A stretch of 14,038 bases of DNA from DASRHK01 sp035650495 (GTDB taxonomy: Bacteria; Pseudomonadota; Gammaproteobacteria; Nevskiales; Nevskiaceae): NCBI GenBank assembly GCA_035650495.1, contig DASRHK010000163.1:1-14038 (forward strand), read 5' to 3'. The translations under genes were made by a program, and so were the position numbers. The notes beneath the pieces were generated by a model. The model did no database searches. It was not told the origin of the DNA and saw only the letters and a list, made by a program, of their open reading frames with translations. Shown one piece after another: positions 7,640 through 14,038 of the stretch (the stretch's first letter is position 1; each line of letters starts with the position of its first letter).

Positions 7640-8088
7640 GCGTCTTGGACCTTCAGGCTGCGGATCACGTGCGCAGCCGCAATCGTCGTGCCGCCGATGA
7701 GCAGCGCGCCGCCGACCGGCGACAGGAGGATGAAGAGCCCGGGATCGCCGCCGTAGACGACGATGCCGCCGAGCAGGAAGCCGGCCGGCAGCAGCAGCGA
7801 TCCGCACACGACGAGCGTCGACGCGATCGACGCCGCGCGTCCCGCGCCGCCGAGCGCGCGCAGGGTCAGCGCGAATGCGATGTTGACCAGCCCGACGAGC
7901 ACGCCGTGCGCATGGGCGAGCGTCCACAGGAACCGTCGCGTCTCGTTCGCGACGGACAGGTACCACTGCACCTTGAAGCCGTGCAGCGTCTCGAGCGTGA
8001 GCCCGAGCAGCATGAACGTCGGCAGCAGGATCCAGCCGAGCGTGAAATGTCGCCGCGTCAGTCTTGCCGTGTCCTGGTCCACGCTCAC
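7636..8088 (-). CDS. Four-helix inner-membrane protein of unknown family
   Basis: This 150-residue protein is not recognised. It has four predicted transmembrane segments, at about residues 15-36, 53-78, 86-113 and 118-141. Histidines sit at or near helix ends and within TM2 (H36, H59 and H61 in LAHAHGVL, and H140), a distribution compatible with heme b or quinone binding but not proof of it. The start is taken as GTG at 8086-8088, which overlaps the cytochrome stop by 4 nt (GTGA). A second in-frame GTG two codons later is the alternative. Its stop overlaps the ferredoxin ATG by 4 nt. Sitting between a multiheme cytochrome and a ferredoxin, it is a candidate membrane redox subunit. That is inference from position. 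Confidence 0.8.
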   Translation of the reverse strand: MSVDQDTARLTRRHFTLGWILLPTFMLLGLTLETLHGFKVQWYLSVANETRRFLWTLAHAHGVLVGLVNIAFALTLRALGGAGRAASIASTLVVCGSLLLPAGFLLGGIVVYGGDPGLFILLSPVGGALLIGGTTIAAAHVIRSLKVQDA

Positions 8089-9959
8089 TCCGATAGCCGA
8101 ACGGGGCGATTGTCGCGTTGGGAAAGCAATCGTGCGACCGCCGCTGGGTCGAACCCGTCGCGGTGGCCGATCGCGGCCTCGGTCGCTTGGACGCGCTGTG
8201 ACGGAGGGAGCGCGAGAATGGATCCCGGCAATGCGTCGTCGCCCAGGATCTTGCGCAGGCTGCGCCACGCGACGAGACCCAGCACCTGATACGGATCGTC
8301 CATGGCACGCGTCAACTCGGGCACGGCCCATTCTTGCCCCGCGGTCGCTCGCGCCGCCGGCCAGCCCATCGCCCACATCGCGATGGCGCGCTGATGCGCA
8401 TCGCCGCGATAGAGCCACAGCAGCGAAGCGGGAATCTGCTGCTGATCGGCAGTGAGCGCCGGCTCCGCTTGCTCGTACCACTGAGCGAGATAGCGACCGC
8501 TCCAGTCGAGCGTGCGCTCGATGTGGCAGAGATTGCATGCGTTCGGCCGCCCCGTCGCGAGCTCATCGCGTACGCGCGGACTGGAGATCCGATGATCGCG
8601 CTCCATCTTGGCGAGCCCGTAAACGGTGTGTGGCATGTGGCAGTTCACGCAGACACTTCCGCTCGATTCGGAGGCGTGATGCGTGTGCGCCACCAGCCGA
8701 TCGCCCGTCTTGGTCTGGTGGCATTGCTGGCACTGCTCGTTGCCTTCCTCGAACGGGCGCAGCAAGCCGACCCGCCATTGCCCCAGCGCGCGCGCGTCGC
8801 CCTCCTGCTTGTGCGGCTCGTGGCAGCTGAGGCATGTGAATTTGCCGCTCTTGAAGCACGGGGAATCGAGCAGTGCGTTGTACTCCCGTCCCGTGACTCG
8901 GACGGCGCCGTCCGGCCAGAAGTGCTCGGCATCGTTGCGCGCCTCGCTGCCGACGATGACGCGCCGCGTCACGTTGAGATCGTCCCCCGGGCGGAAGCGG
9001 AAGCCTTCGCGGATCCAGTGCTCGAACTCGTCGCGGCGTAGCTCGTGGACGCTATGACACTGTCCGCAAACCTGCGCGCTGCGCTCCGCGGGAAGATGCG
9101 CAGGGTTCACGATCCCGCTCGCCGTGGCGATGCCGAGGCGCGCCGAATAGCGTCGCAGTGGATTGGACATCTGCTGAACGTGCCGTCCGCCGGGCCCATG
9201 GCAGGCCTCGCACGCAATGCCGAATTCGCCAACCTCGGTTTGCGCCAGATCCGTGCGAGGGAGCTGTGGTCGGGGCCGTCCGTTCGTCGTGTGGCACATG
9301 ATGCAGTTCGTGTTCCAGCGCGCGTACTCCGCATCGAGCACTTCGTCGGGTGGAACCATGAACACGGAGCGGCGCGGGAACCATAATCGCTCTCGGATCA
9401 GGAACACGAATGGCACCTGCGCGAGCATGCGCGAGTTGCCGCTCGATACCCAGTACACCTGGTAATGGTGCGATCCGGTCATGAGCTCGACCGGCCGCTC
9501 GATGCGTTCGTCGAGCGAAGGTCCGTGCCACCATTCCGGCTTCGGCATGCCAACCAGAAAACGACCATCACGCTCAGTCAGATCAAGCCGATCGTCGCCC
9601 GCGCTCAACGAGACGTCGAACAGGCCCGCCACCGATTCGGGCGACGGCCGCTGCGTCATGGTCCGGTGATATGAGCTGTGCCAGGTTGCGTACTCCCGCG
9701 GATGGCACGCCCGGCACTGATCGGAGCTGACGTAGCCGCGATCCTCACTCCTCACCGGGTAGTCGGCGGTCGCGCCGCGGATCATCTCCGCGCTGGCGCC
9801 GATGGTCGTCCGCAAGGTCAGCGCGGCCGTGATGCCGACGACGCCGAGGATCAGCAGGCGCGAGAGGCGACCGGGAAACCACGCGCGCAGCGCAACGATG
9901 CACGTCGCCGCGAAAATTGCGGCAATTGCGATCAGCAACGCCGGAACCGGATCCGTCAC
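8085..9959 (-). CDS. Membrane-anchored octaheme c-type cytochrome with HEAT-like C-terminus
   Basis: This 624-residue protein has two N-terminal hydrophobic segments (about 6-25 and 34-50) and a large domain that must be periplasmic, because eight CxxCH sites need the cytochrome c maturation machinery. The sites are C82-H86, C219-H223, C250-H254, C298-H302, C376-H380, C410-H414, C437-H441 and C475-H479. Spacing and motifs such as CEACHGPGG, CLSCHEPHK and CVNCHMPH resemble the cytochrome c554/doubled-CXXCH families. Scattered histidines (e.g. HSSYH, SHHYQ, HTHH) could be distal ligands. Residues about 510-620 look like alpha-helical HEAT-type repeats (PELTRAMDDPYQVLGLVAWR). The start is GTG (9957-9959), with CCAGGGG ending 8 nt upstream. 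It is the first gene of a three-gene overlapping set. The substrate is not evident. Confidence 0.93.
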   Translation of the reverse strand: MTDPVPALLIAIAAIFAATCIVALRAWFPGRLSRLLILGVVGITAALTLRTTIGASAEMIRGATADYPVRSEDRGYVSSDQCRACHPREYATWHSSYHRTMTQRPSPESVAGLFDVSLSAGDDRLDLTERDGRFLVGMPKPEWWHGPSLDERIERPVELMTGSHHYQVYWVSSGNSRMLAQVPFVFLIRERLWFPRRSVFMVPPDEVLDAEYARWNTNCIMCHTTNGRPRPQLPRTDLAQTEVGEFGIACEACHGPGGRHVQQMSNPLRRYSARLGIATASGIVNPAHLPAERSAQVCGQCHSVHELRRDEFEHWIREGFRFRPGDDLNVTRRVIVGSEARNDAEHFWPDGAVRVTGREYNALLDSPCFKSGKFTCLSCHEPHKQEGDARALGQWRVGLLRPFEEGNEQCQQCHQTKTGDRLVAHTHHASESSGSVCVNCHMPHTVYGLAKMERDHRISSPRVRDELATGRPNACNLCHIERTLDWSGRYLAQWYEQAEPALTADQQQIPASLLWLYRGDAHQRAIAMWAMGWPAARATAGQEWAVPELTRAMDDPYQVLGLVAWRSLRKILGDDALPGSILALPPSQRVQATEAAIGHRDGFDPAAVARLLSQRDNRPVRLSE

Positions 9960-9967
9960 TCGCCAAA

Positions 9968-10014
9968 CCCCTGGAACTCAATCAATTATGTACGTCGGCT
10001 CAGGGATTTGGCAC
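9968..10014 (-). promoter_or_regulatory. Candidate promoter and ribosome-binding site of the octaheme operon
   Basis: Read leftward, GTGCCA (10009-10014, four of six -35 matches) is followed after 18 nt by CATAAT (9985-9990, five of six -10 matches). An AGGGG Shine-Dalgarno (9968-9972) lies 8 nt before the GTG start. The -35 box overlaps the last codons of lptE. This would let the cytochrome operon be transcribed separately from leuS-lptE. It is a visual match only. Confidence 0.45.
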
Positions 10015-10608
10015 CGGAGTTCCCGCGGTCGAGCTCAAGCGCGCCTCGAGCCGCAGCATCAGCAGATCGGCGAGCGCGCTCTGGATGTAGTCGCGCAGGC
10101 GCGCCTCCTCGGCTTCCTTGGCGAGCACCTGCTGCGCGTTGAAGAAATAGTCGCGCGAAACCGCCAGCGTGTCGGAGGGCAGCAGGACCTGGTCCTTCCC
10201 CAGGACCTCGTAGCGCACCGTCGTGGTGAGCAGGAATTCCAGCGCCTTGCCGTCGGGCCCGACGGACAGCACTTCGCGCTTCTCGTTGAGATCGCGCAGG
10301 CGGACGGTGCAGCTCGCTTCATCCTGCGTGCGCGTCACCTTCGCGCCGCGTCGCACGAGTCGCGCGCGCAGCGCCGCTTCGACCGGCGGCTCCGACACGC
10401 TGTACGGCAGATCCATGTCGACGTACACCGACTTCAACGGTTCCGGCAACGGTCGCGAGCCGGCGAGATGGAATCCGCAGCCAGCGATCGAGATTGCGAT
10501 GACTGCTCCGAGGCTTCGCAAGACCGCTGTGGATACGTCCCTGTACGCTTCGGACGCGGCGTCCATACCCCGTACGATCTTGCGAAGCCCCGTAGCAGCC
10601 ATCGTCAT
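10000..10608 (-). CDS. lptE: LPS-assembly lipoprotein LptE
   Basis: LptE plugs and assembles the LptD barrel, which inserts lipopolysaccharide into the outer membrane. The 202-residue product has a hydrophobic signal ending in the lipobox IAGCGFHLAG (C44), the usual LptE signature after cleavage. SVYVDMDLPY and the beta-rich body with TVRLRDLNEKREVLSV and TTTVRYEVLG fit the family, and the C-terminal helix region has RLRDYIQSALADLLMLRLEARL. The ATG at 10606-10608 overlaps the leuS stop (ATGA), the classic leuS-lptE arrangement. It gives an unusually long pre-hydrophobic region of about 28 residues; the internal Met15 (10564-10566) would give a more typical signal but has no well-spaced Shine-Dalgarno. 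The downstream neighbour is not holA, as it is in E. coli. Confidence 0.93.
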   Translation of the reverse strand: MTMAATGLRKIVRGMDAASEAYRDVSTAVLRSLGAVIAISIAGCGFHLAGSRPLPEPLKSVYVDMDLPYSVSEPPVEAALRARLVRRGAKVTRTQDEASCTVRLRDLNEKREVLSVGPDGKALEFLLTTTVRYEVLGKDQVLLPSDTLAVSRDYFFNAQQVLAKEAEEARLRDYIQSALADLLMLRLEARLSSTAGTPVPNP

Positions 10609-13187
10609 ACGACGAGGTTCACGAGCTTGCCGGGCACGACGATCTTCTTCTTCAGCGCCTGGCCCGCGACGAATTTCTGCACGTTCGCTTCCGCGAGCGC
10701 GGCGCTGATGATCTCGTCCTGACTCGCCTGCGCCGGCACCTCGATGTTGCCGCGCAGCTTGCCGTTGACCTGCACGACGAGCGAGATCATGTCTGACACC
10801 AGCGCGCTGCGATCCGGCTCCGGCCATCGCGCATCGATCACTGGATCCGGATGGCCCAGAGCGAGCCAAAGCTCATGACAGATGTGCGGCGTGATCGGCG
10901 ACAGGCAGGCGACGAGCGTGTCCAGCGCTTCCTGTACCACGGCCCTGCCCTGCGAGCTAGCGTCGTTGAAATCGGAGACTGCGTTCAACAGTTCCATGCT
11001 CGCAGCGACGACGGTGTTGAGCTTCAGACGTCGCCCGATGTCGTCGCCGATCTTCTGGCGCGTCGCATGCGTCTTCTGGCGCAGCTTCTTCTGGTTCGCA
11101 TCGAGTGACGCGACAGTGAGCGCCGGCGCCGCGCCTTGCGACACGTGCTCGTGCACACGCTTCCACAATTTCTTCAGGAACCGCGCGGAGCCTTCGACGC
11201 TCGCGTCGGACCATTCGAGCGTGTCCTCGGGCGAGGACGTGAACATCATGTAGCAGCGCACGGTGTCGGCGCCGTAGCGCTCGACCATGATCTGCGGATC
11301 GACGCCGTTGTTCTTCGACTTCGACATGGTGCCGAGGCCGCCCATGTCGACCGGCTTGCCATCGCTCTTGAGCTTCGCGCTCGCGCCGTCGACGGCGACT
11401 TCGACGTCGGCCGGATTGAAGTAGACGACGCGCGCGCCTTCCTTGCGCGAATAGATCTGGTTCAGCACCATGCCCTGGGTCAGCAGGTTCGCGAACGGCT
11501 CGTCGACGTTCACCATGCCGAGATCGCGCATGAACTTCGTCCAGAAGCGCGAGTACAGCAGATGCAGGATCGCGTGCTCGATGCCGCCGATGTACTGATC
11601 GACCGGCATCCAGTAATTCGCGCGCGCATCGACCATCGCGTCGTCGTTGCCGGACGAAGCGAAGCGCAGGAAGTACCACGACGAATCGACGAAGGTGTCC
11701 ATCGTGTCCGTCTCGCGCCGTGCGCCGCCGCCGCACTTCGGGCACGCGCAGCGCACGAAGTCCTGGTGCTTCGCGAGCGGATTGCCGCTGCCATCCGGCA
11801 CGAGATCTTCCGGCAGCTTGACCGGCAGCTGATCGTCCGGCACCGGCACGGTGCCGCACTTCGGGCAGTGCACGATCGGGATCGGACAACCCCAATAGCG
11901 CTGACGCGAGATGCCCCAGTCGCGCAGGCGCCATTGCACCTGCTTCTCACCAAGGCCTTTCGTCGCGAGATCGGCCGCGATCGCGTCGACCGCGCGCTTG
12001 TAGTCAAGCCCGTCGTACTTCCCGGAGTTCACGCACACGCCGGTCTTCTCGGCGTACCGCTCGTGCCACTGCGTCTTGTCGTACGGATTGCCCTCGACGT
12101 CGATCACCTGCACGATCGGCAAGCGGTACTTCAGCGCGAACGCGAAGTCGCGCTCGTCGTGGCCCGGCACGCCCATCACGGCGCCCTCGCCGTAGCTCAT
12201 CAGCACGTAGTTGCCGATCCACAGCGGTACCGGCGCGCCGGTGAGCGGATGACGCACGACGAAGCCGGTGTCGACGCCCTTCTTCTCCTGCGTCGCGAGC
12301 TCGGCCTCGGTGACGCCGCCCGCGCGGCACTCGTCGATGAATTTCTTCAGCTCCGGGCGATCGCGCGCCAGGCGCAGCGCCAGCGGATGCTCGGCCGCGA
12401 TCGCCACGAAGCTCACACCCATCAAGGTGTCGGCACGCGTGGTGAACACCCACAGTTTCTCGTCGCGTCCGTCGAGTGAGTACGGGAACGCGAGCCGCAC
12501 GCCTTCCGAGCGGCCGATCCAGTTCGCCTGCATCAGGCGCACGCGCTCCGGCCAGCCCGGCAGACGGTCGAGCTCGCGCAGCAGCTCTTCCGAATACGCC
12601 GTGATGCGCAGGTAGTACATCGGGATCTCGCGCTTCTCGACCAGCGCGCCGGTGCGCCAGCCGCGACCTTCGATCACCTGCTCGTTCGCGAGCACGGTCT
12701 GATCGACCGGATCCCAGTTCACCACGCCGGTCTTCTTGTAGGCGATGCCCTGCTCGAGCATGCGCAGGAACAGCCACTGGTTCCACTTGTAGTACTCGGG
12801 CTGGCAGGTCGCGAGCTCGCGTGACCAGTCGATCGCGAAGCCGAGCGACTTGAGCTGCCGCGTCATGTAGGCGATGTTGTCGTAGGTCCACTTCGCGGGC
12901 GGCACGCCATTGGCCATCGCGGCGTTCTCCGCAGGCAGGCCGAACGCGTCGAAGCCCATCGGCTGCAGCACGTTCTTTCCGCGCATGCGCTGATAGCGGC
13001 TGATCACGTCGCCGATGGTGTAGTTGCGCACATGACCCATGTGCAGCCGACCGGAGGGATACGGGAACATGCACAGGCAATAGAACTTCTCGCGCGCCGG
13101 ATCTTCCTTGGCGCGGAACGCGTGGCGCTCGTCCCAGAACGCCTGGGCGTCGCGCTCGACGTCTGGGGGTGAGTACTGCTCGCGCAT
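10605..13187 (-). CDS. leuS: Leucyl-tRNA synthetase
   Basis: LeuRS charges tRNA-Leu in the cytoplasm. The product has 860 residues, the same as E. coli LeuRS. The start MREQYSPPDVE aligns with the E. coli N-terminus, so the ATG at 13185-13187 is chosen over the upstream in-frame extension to 13307; AGGCGA lies 8 nt upstream. The HIGH motif is HMGH at 49-52. The CP1 editing domain has VFTTRADT (247-254) and GHDERD (342-347, with the editing Asp at 344). A zinc-ribbon-like segment has HCPKCG and CPKCGGG. The KMSKS loop reads TMSKS at 620-624, so its first Lys is replaced by Thr. The C-terminal tRNA-binding part is intact. It leads the leuS-lptE operon; no convincing promoter was found in the gap to the pilin gene. 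Confidence 0.98.
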   Translation of the reverse strand: MREQYSPPDVERDAQAFWDERHAFRAKEDPAREKFYCLCMFPYPSGRLHMGHVRNYTIGDVISRYQRMRGKNVLQPMGFDAFGLPAENAAMANGVPPAKWTYDNIAYMTRQLKSLGFAIDWSRELATCQPEYYKWNQWLFLRMLEQGIAYKKTGVVNWDPVDQTVLANEQVIEGRGWRTGALVEKREIPMYYLRITAYSEELLRELDRLPGWPERVRLMQANWIGRSEGVRLAFPYSLDGRDEKLWVFTTRADTLMGVSFVAIAAEHPLALRLARDRPELKKFIDECRAGGVTEAELATQEKKGVDTGFVVRHPLTGAPVPLWIGNYVLMSYGEGAVMGVPGHDERDFAFALKYRLPIVQVIDVEGNPYDKTQWHERYAEKTGVCVNSGKYDGLDYKRAVDAIAADLATKGLGEKQVQWRLRDWGISRQRYWGCPIPIVHCPKCGTVPVPDDQLPVKLPEDLVPDGSGNPLAKHQDFVRCACPKCGGGARRETDTMDTFVDSSWYFLRFASSGNDDAMVDARANYWMPVDQYIGGIEHAILHLLYSRFWTKFMRDLGMVNVDEPFANLLTQGMVLNQIYSRKEGARVVYFNPADVEVAVDGASAKLKSDGKPVDMGGLGTMSKSKNNGVDPQIMVERYGADTVRCYMMFTSSPEDTLEWSDASVEGSARFLKKLWKRVHEHVSQGAAPALTVASLDANQKKLRQKTHATRQKIGDDIGRRLKLNTVVAASMELLNAVSDFNDASSQGRAVVQEALDTLVACLSPITPHICHELWLALGHPDPVIDARWPEPDRSALVSDMISLVVQVNGKLRGNIEVPAQASQDEIISAALAEANVQKFVAGQALKKKIVVPGKLVNLVV

Positions 13188-13273
13188 CGCTTCAATCGCC
13201 TGGGAAAAAAGGGCGGCTAGTTTACTGCGCCCGCCATCCCAGTACGAATTTTCCACGCAATAGAAGTTTGCAT

Positions 13274-13339
13274 GGAGCGTCCATCGCATCGCTCCCGTCG
13301 GCAACATGCCCGCACCGAAATCGCGGACGCTCCGCGGAG
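13274..13339 (+). promoter_or_regulatory. Competing inverted repeats and ribosome-binding site in the pilin leader
   Basis: GGAGCGTCC (13274-13282) is the exact reverse complement of GGACGCTCC (13325-13333), and its first six bases are also complementary to CGCTCC (13290-13295). The left arm can therefore form one of two exclusive stems, with 10-nt or 42-nt loops. The right arm runs into CTCCGCGGAG (13330-13339), a perfect palindrome that contains the GGAG Shine-Dalgarno (13336-13339), six bases before the pilin ATG. Folding could affect pilin translation if the transcript starts upstream of 13274, which is not known. No sigma54-type pilA promoter or strong sigma70 promoter was found. Confidence 0.4.
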
Positions 13340-13345
13340 ACCGAC

Positions 13346-13780
13346 ATGCGCATGCGCAACCAAGGCTTCACCCTCATCGAGCTGATGATCGTCGTGGCGA
13401 TCATCGGCATCCTGGCGTCGATCGCCATTCCGGCGTACAGCGATTACGTGGTCCGGACGAAGGTGGCTGAGGGCTTATCGCTCGCTGGGCGGATGAAGCC
13501 GGCGATCTCCGAGTTCTATCTTTCGCAGGGCCGTCTGCCTTCCAGCAACGCGTCGGCAGGCTTGCCCGCCGCCACGAGCTACGCCGCCAACTTCGTCAGC
13601 AGCATCGATGTCGGCACGGCGGGCCGCGGGATCGTTACGATCACTTATTCCGCGGATTCCAAAATCTCTGGAAAGACATTGGTCCTCACCCCCTCTACGG
13701 CAGCCACGGGCAGCATCCAATGGGTTTGCACGCCAGGAAACGGGATGCCGCCCAGGTTCGTTCCCAACTTCTGCCGCTAG
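13346..13780 (+). CDS. Type IVa pilin (major-type prepilin)
   Basis: This 144-residue prepilin has the short leader MRMRNQG followed by FTLIELMIVVAIIGILASIAIP, the class III signal cut by PilD between G7 and F8. F8 would be N-methylated, and E12 is the conserved Glu5 of the mature pilin. The mature protein of 137 residues has the hydrophobic polymerisation helix, a Ser/Thr/Ala-rich globular domain, and C128 with C143 closing the usual C-terminal disulfide loop. It ends in Arg after the last Cys. The size and loop resemble PilA of type IVa pili rather than minor pilins. GGAG lies 6 nt before the ATG at 13346; an in-frame ATG at 13352 would shorten the leader to five residues. It is divergent from leuS and followed 86 bp later by a GT-C-like gene. 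Confidence 0.95.
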   Translation: MRMRNQGFTLIELMIVVAIIGILASIAIPAYSDYVVRTKVAEGLSLAGRMKPAISEFYLSQGRLPSSNASAGLPAATSYAANFVSSIDVGTAGRGIVTITYSADSKISGKTLVLTPSTAATGSIQWVCTPGNGMPPRFVPNFCR

Positions 13781-13866
13781 ATCCGACTCCACGACTCGCA
13801 CCGTCAACCCAAGAGTCTCCGCAAGACCCGACGCTCTAAACCGATAACAGGCTCTACACTGGCCAG

Positions 13867-14038
13867 ATGACGCCGATCGAGCGCACTCTGACCATCCGAG
13901 TCTCACTTTCGATCGCGACGCTGGCATTCGGGTTGACCCTGCTGCGCTTCACGGTGCAACCCGGTCTTGCATCGCTCGCAGACGACAGCGTCAGTTATCT
14001 GGTCATCGCTGAGGTCTGGTCACCCTGGCATCAGGCTT
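13867..14038 (+). CDS. GT-C-like membrane protein, N-terminus only (cut by window edge)
   Basis: Fifty-seven residues are visible, starting MTPIERTLTIRVSL. One hydrophobic segment (about 11-30) is followed by ADDSVSYLVIAEVW (D39, D40, S41, Y44). The same hydrophobic helix plus DSVxYLVxA arrangement occurs in the 537-residue protein at 3198, so this is probably a distant paralogue or family member with the GT-C acidic first loop. The ATG at 13867 is the only ATG after an in-frame TAA at 13837. No good Shine-Dalgarno is visible, and a TACACT -10-like box lies just 6 nt upstream. Its position directly after the pilin gene recalls pilin glycosyltransferases such as TfpO and TfpW in Pseudomonas. 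That role is inference. Confidence 0.65.
   Translation, partial: MTPIERTLTIRVSLSIATLAFGLTLLRFTVQPGLASLADDSVSYLVIAEVWSPWHQA

Noticed and set aside
11136..12479. Long plus-strand open frame opposite leuS
   Set aside because: It is antisense to an intact, highly conserved leuS and has no recognisable domain or ribosome-binding site.
13188..13345. Sigma54-type promoter for the pilin gene
   Set aside because: I looked for a GG-N10-GC arrangement close to the TGGCA-TTGCA consensus and found no convincing match on the plus strand.
1..14038. CRISPR array, rRNA, insertion sequence or prophage genes
   Set aside because: No regularly spaced direct repeats, rRNA stretches, transposase or phage motifs were seen on either strand.

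Overview
This is a chromosomal window from a high-GC proteobacterium, most likely a gammaproteobacterium of a deep or uncultured lineage (a related betaproteobacterium cannot be excluded). The evidence is the single-chain purL, mltF, a leuS-lptE pair, a DUF1820-type gene and a type IVa pilin. Both ends are cut inside genes: purL runs off the left edge and a membrane protein runs off the right edge.

Layout. Positions 1-3155 (minus strand) hold a tight operon transcribed leftward: DUF1820-type protein, metallo-beta-lactamase-fold hydrolase, purL. Consecutive genes overlap by 4 nt and 1 nt. Positions 3198-5541 hold a polytopic GT-C-like membrane protein (plus) convergent with a family 2 glycosyltransferase (minus), a possible lipid-linked sugar pair. 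A tRNA-Ser(CGA) gene follows at 5684-5771 (minus), then mltF (plus, 5840-7318), a periplasmic lytic transglycosylase with a substrate-binding-protein-like domain.

Positions 7325-9959 (minus) hold the most unusual part: three genes joined by 4-nt GTGA/ATGA overlaps. They encode a membrane-anchored c-type cytochrome with eight CxxCH heme sites and a HEAT-like C-terminus, a 150-residue four-helix membrane protein with histidines in or near its helices, and a small thioredoxin-fold [2Fe-2S] ferredoxin. They look like one electron-transfer unit. I do not recognise a named system.

Positions 10000-13187 (minus) hold lptE and complete leuS. The usual next gene, holA, is absent, and the cytochrome operon lies there instead, with a plausible promoter of its own in the gap. 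Positions 13346-13780 (plus) encode a type IVa major-type pilin whose leader region contains competing inverted repeats. It is followed by the start of a second GT-C-like membrane protein that shares a D-S-V-x-Y-L-V-x-A signature with the one at 3198, which raises the possibility of pilin glycosylation.

No insertion sequence, integrase, CRISPR array or rRNA was seen. No gene-free stretch exceeds 300 bases.
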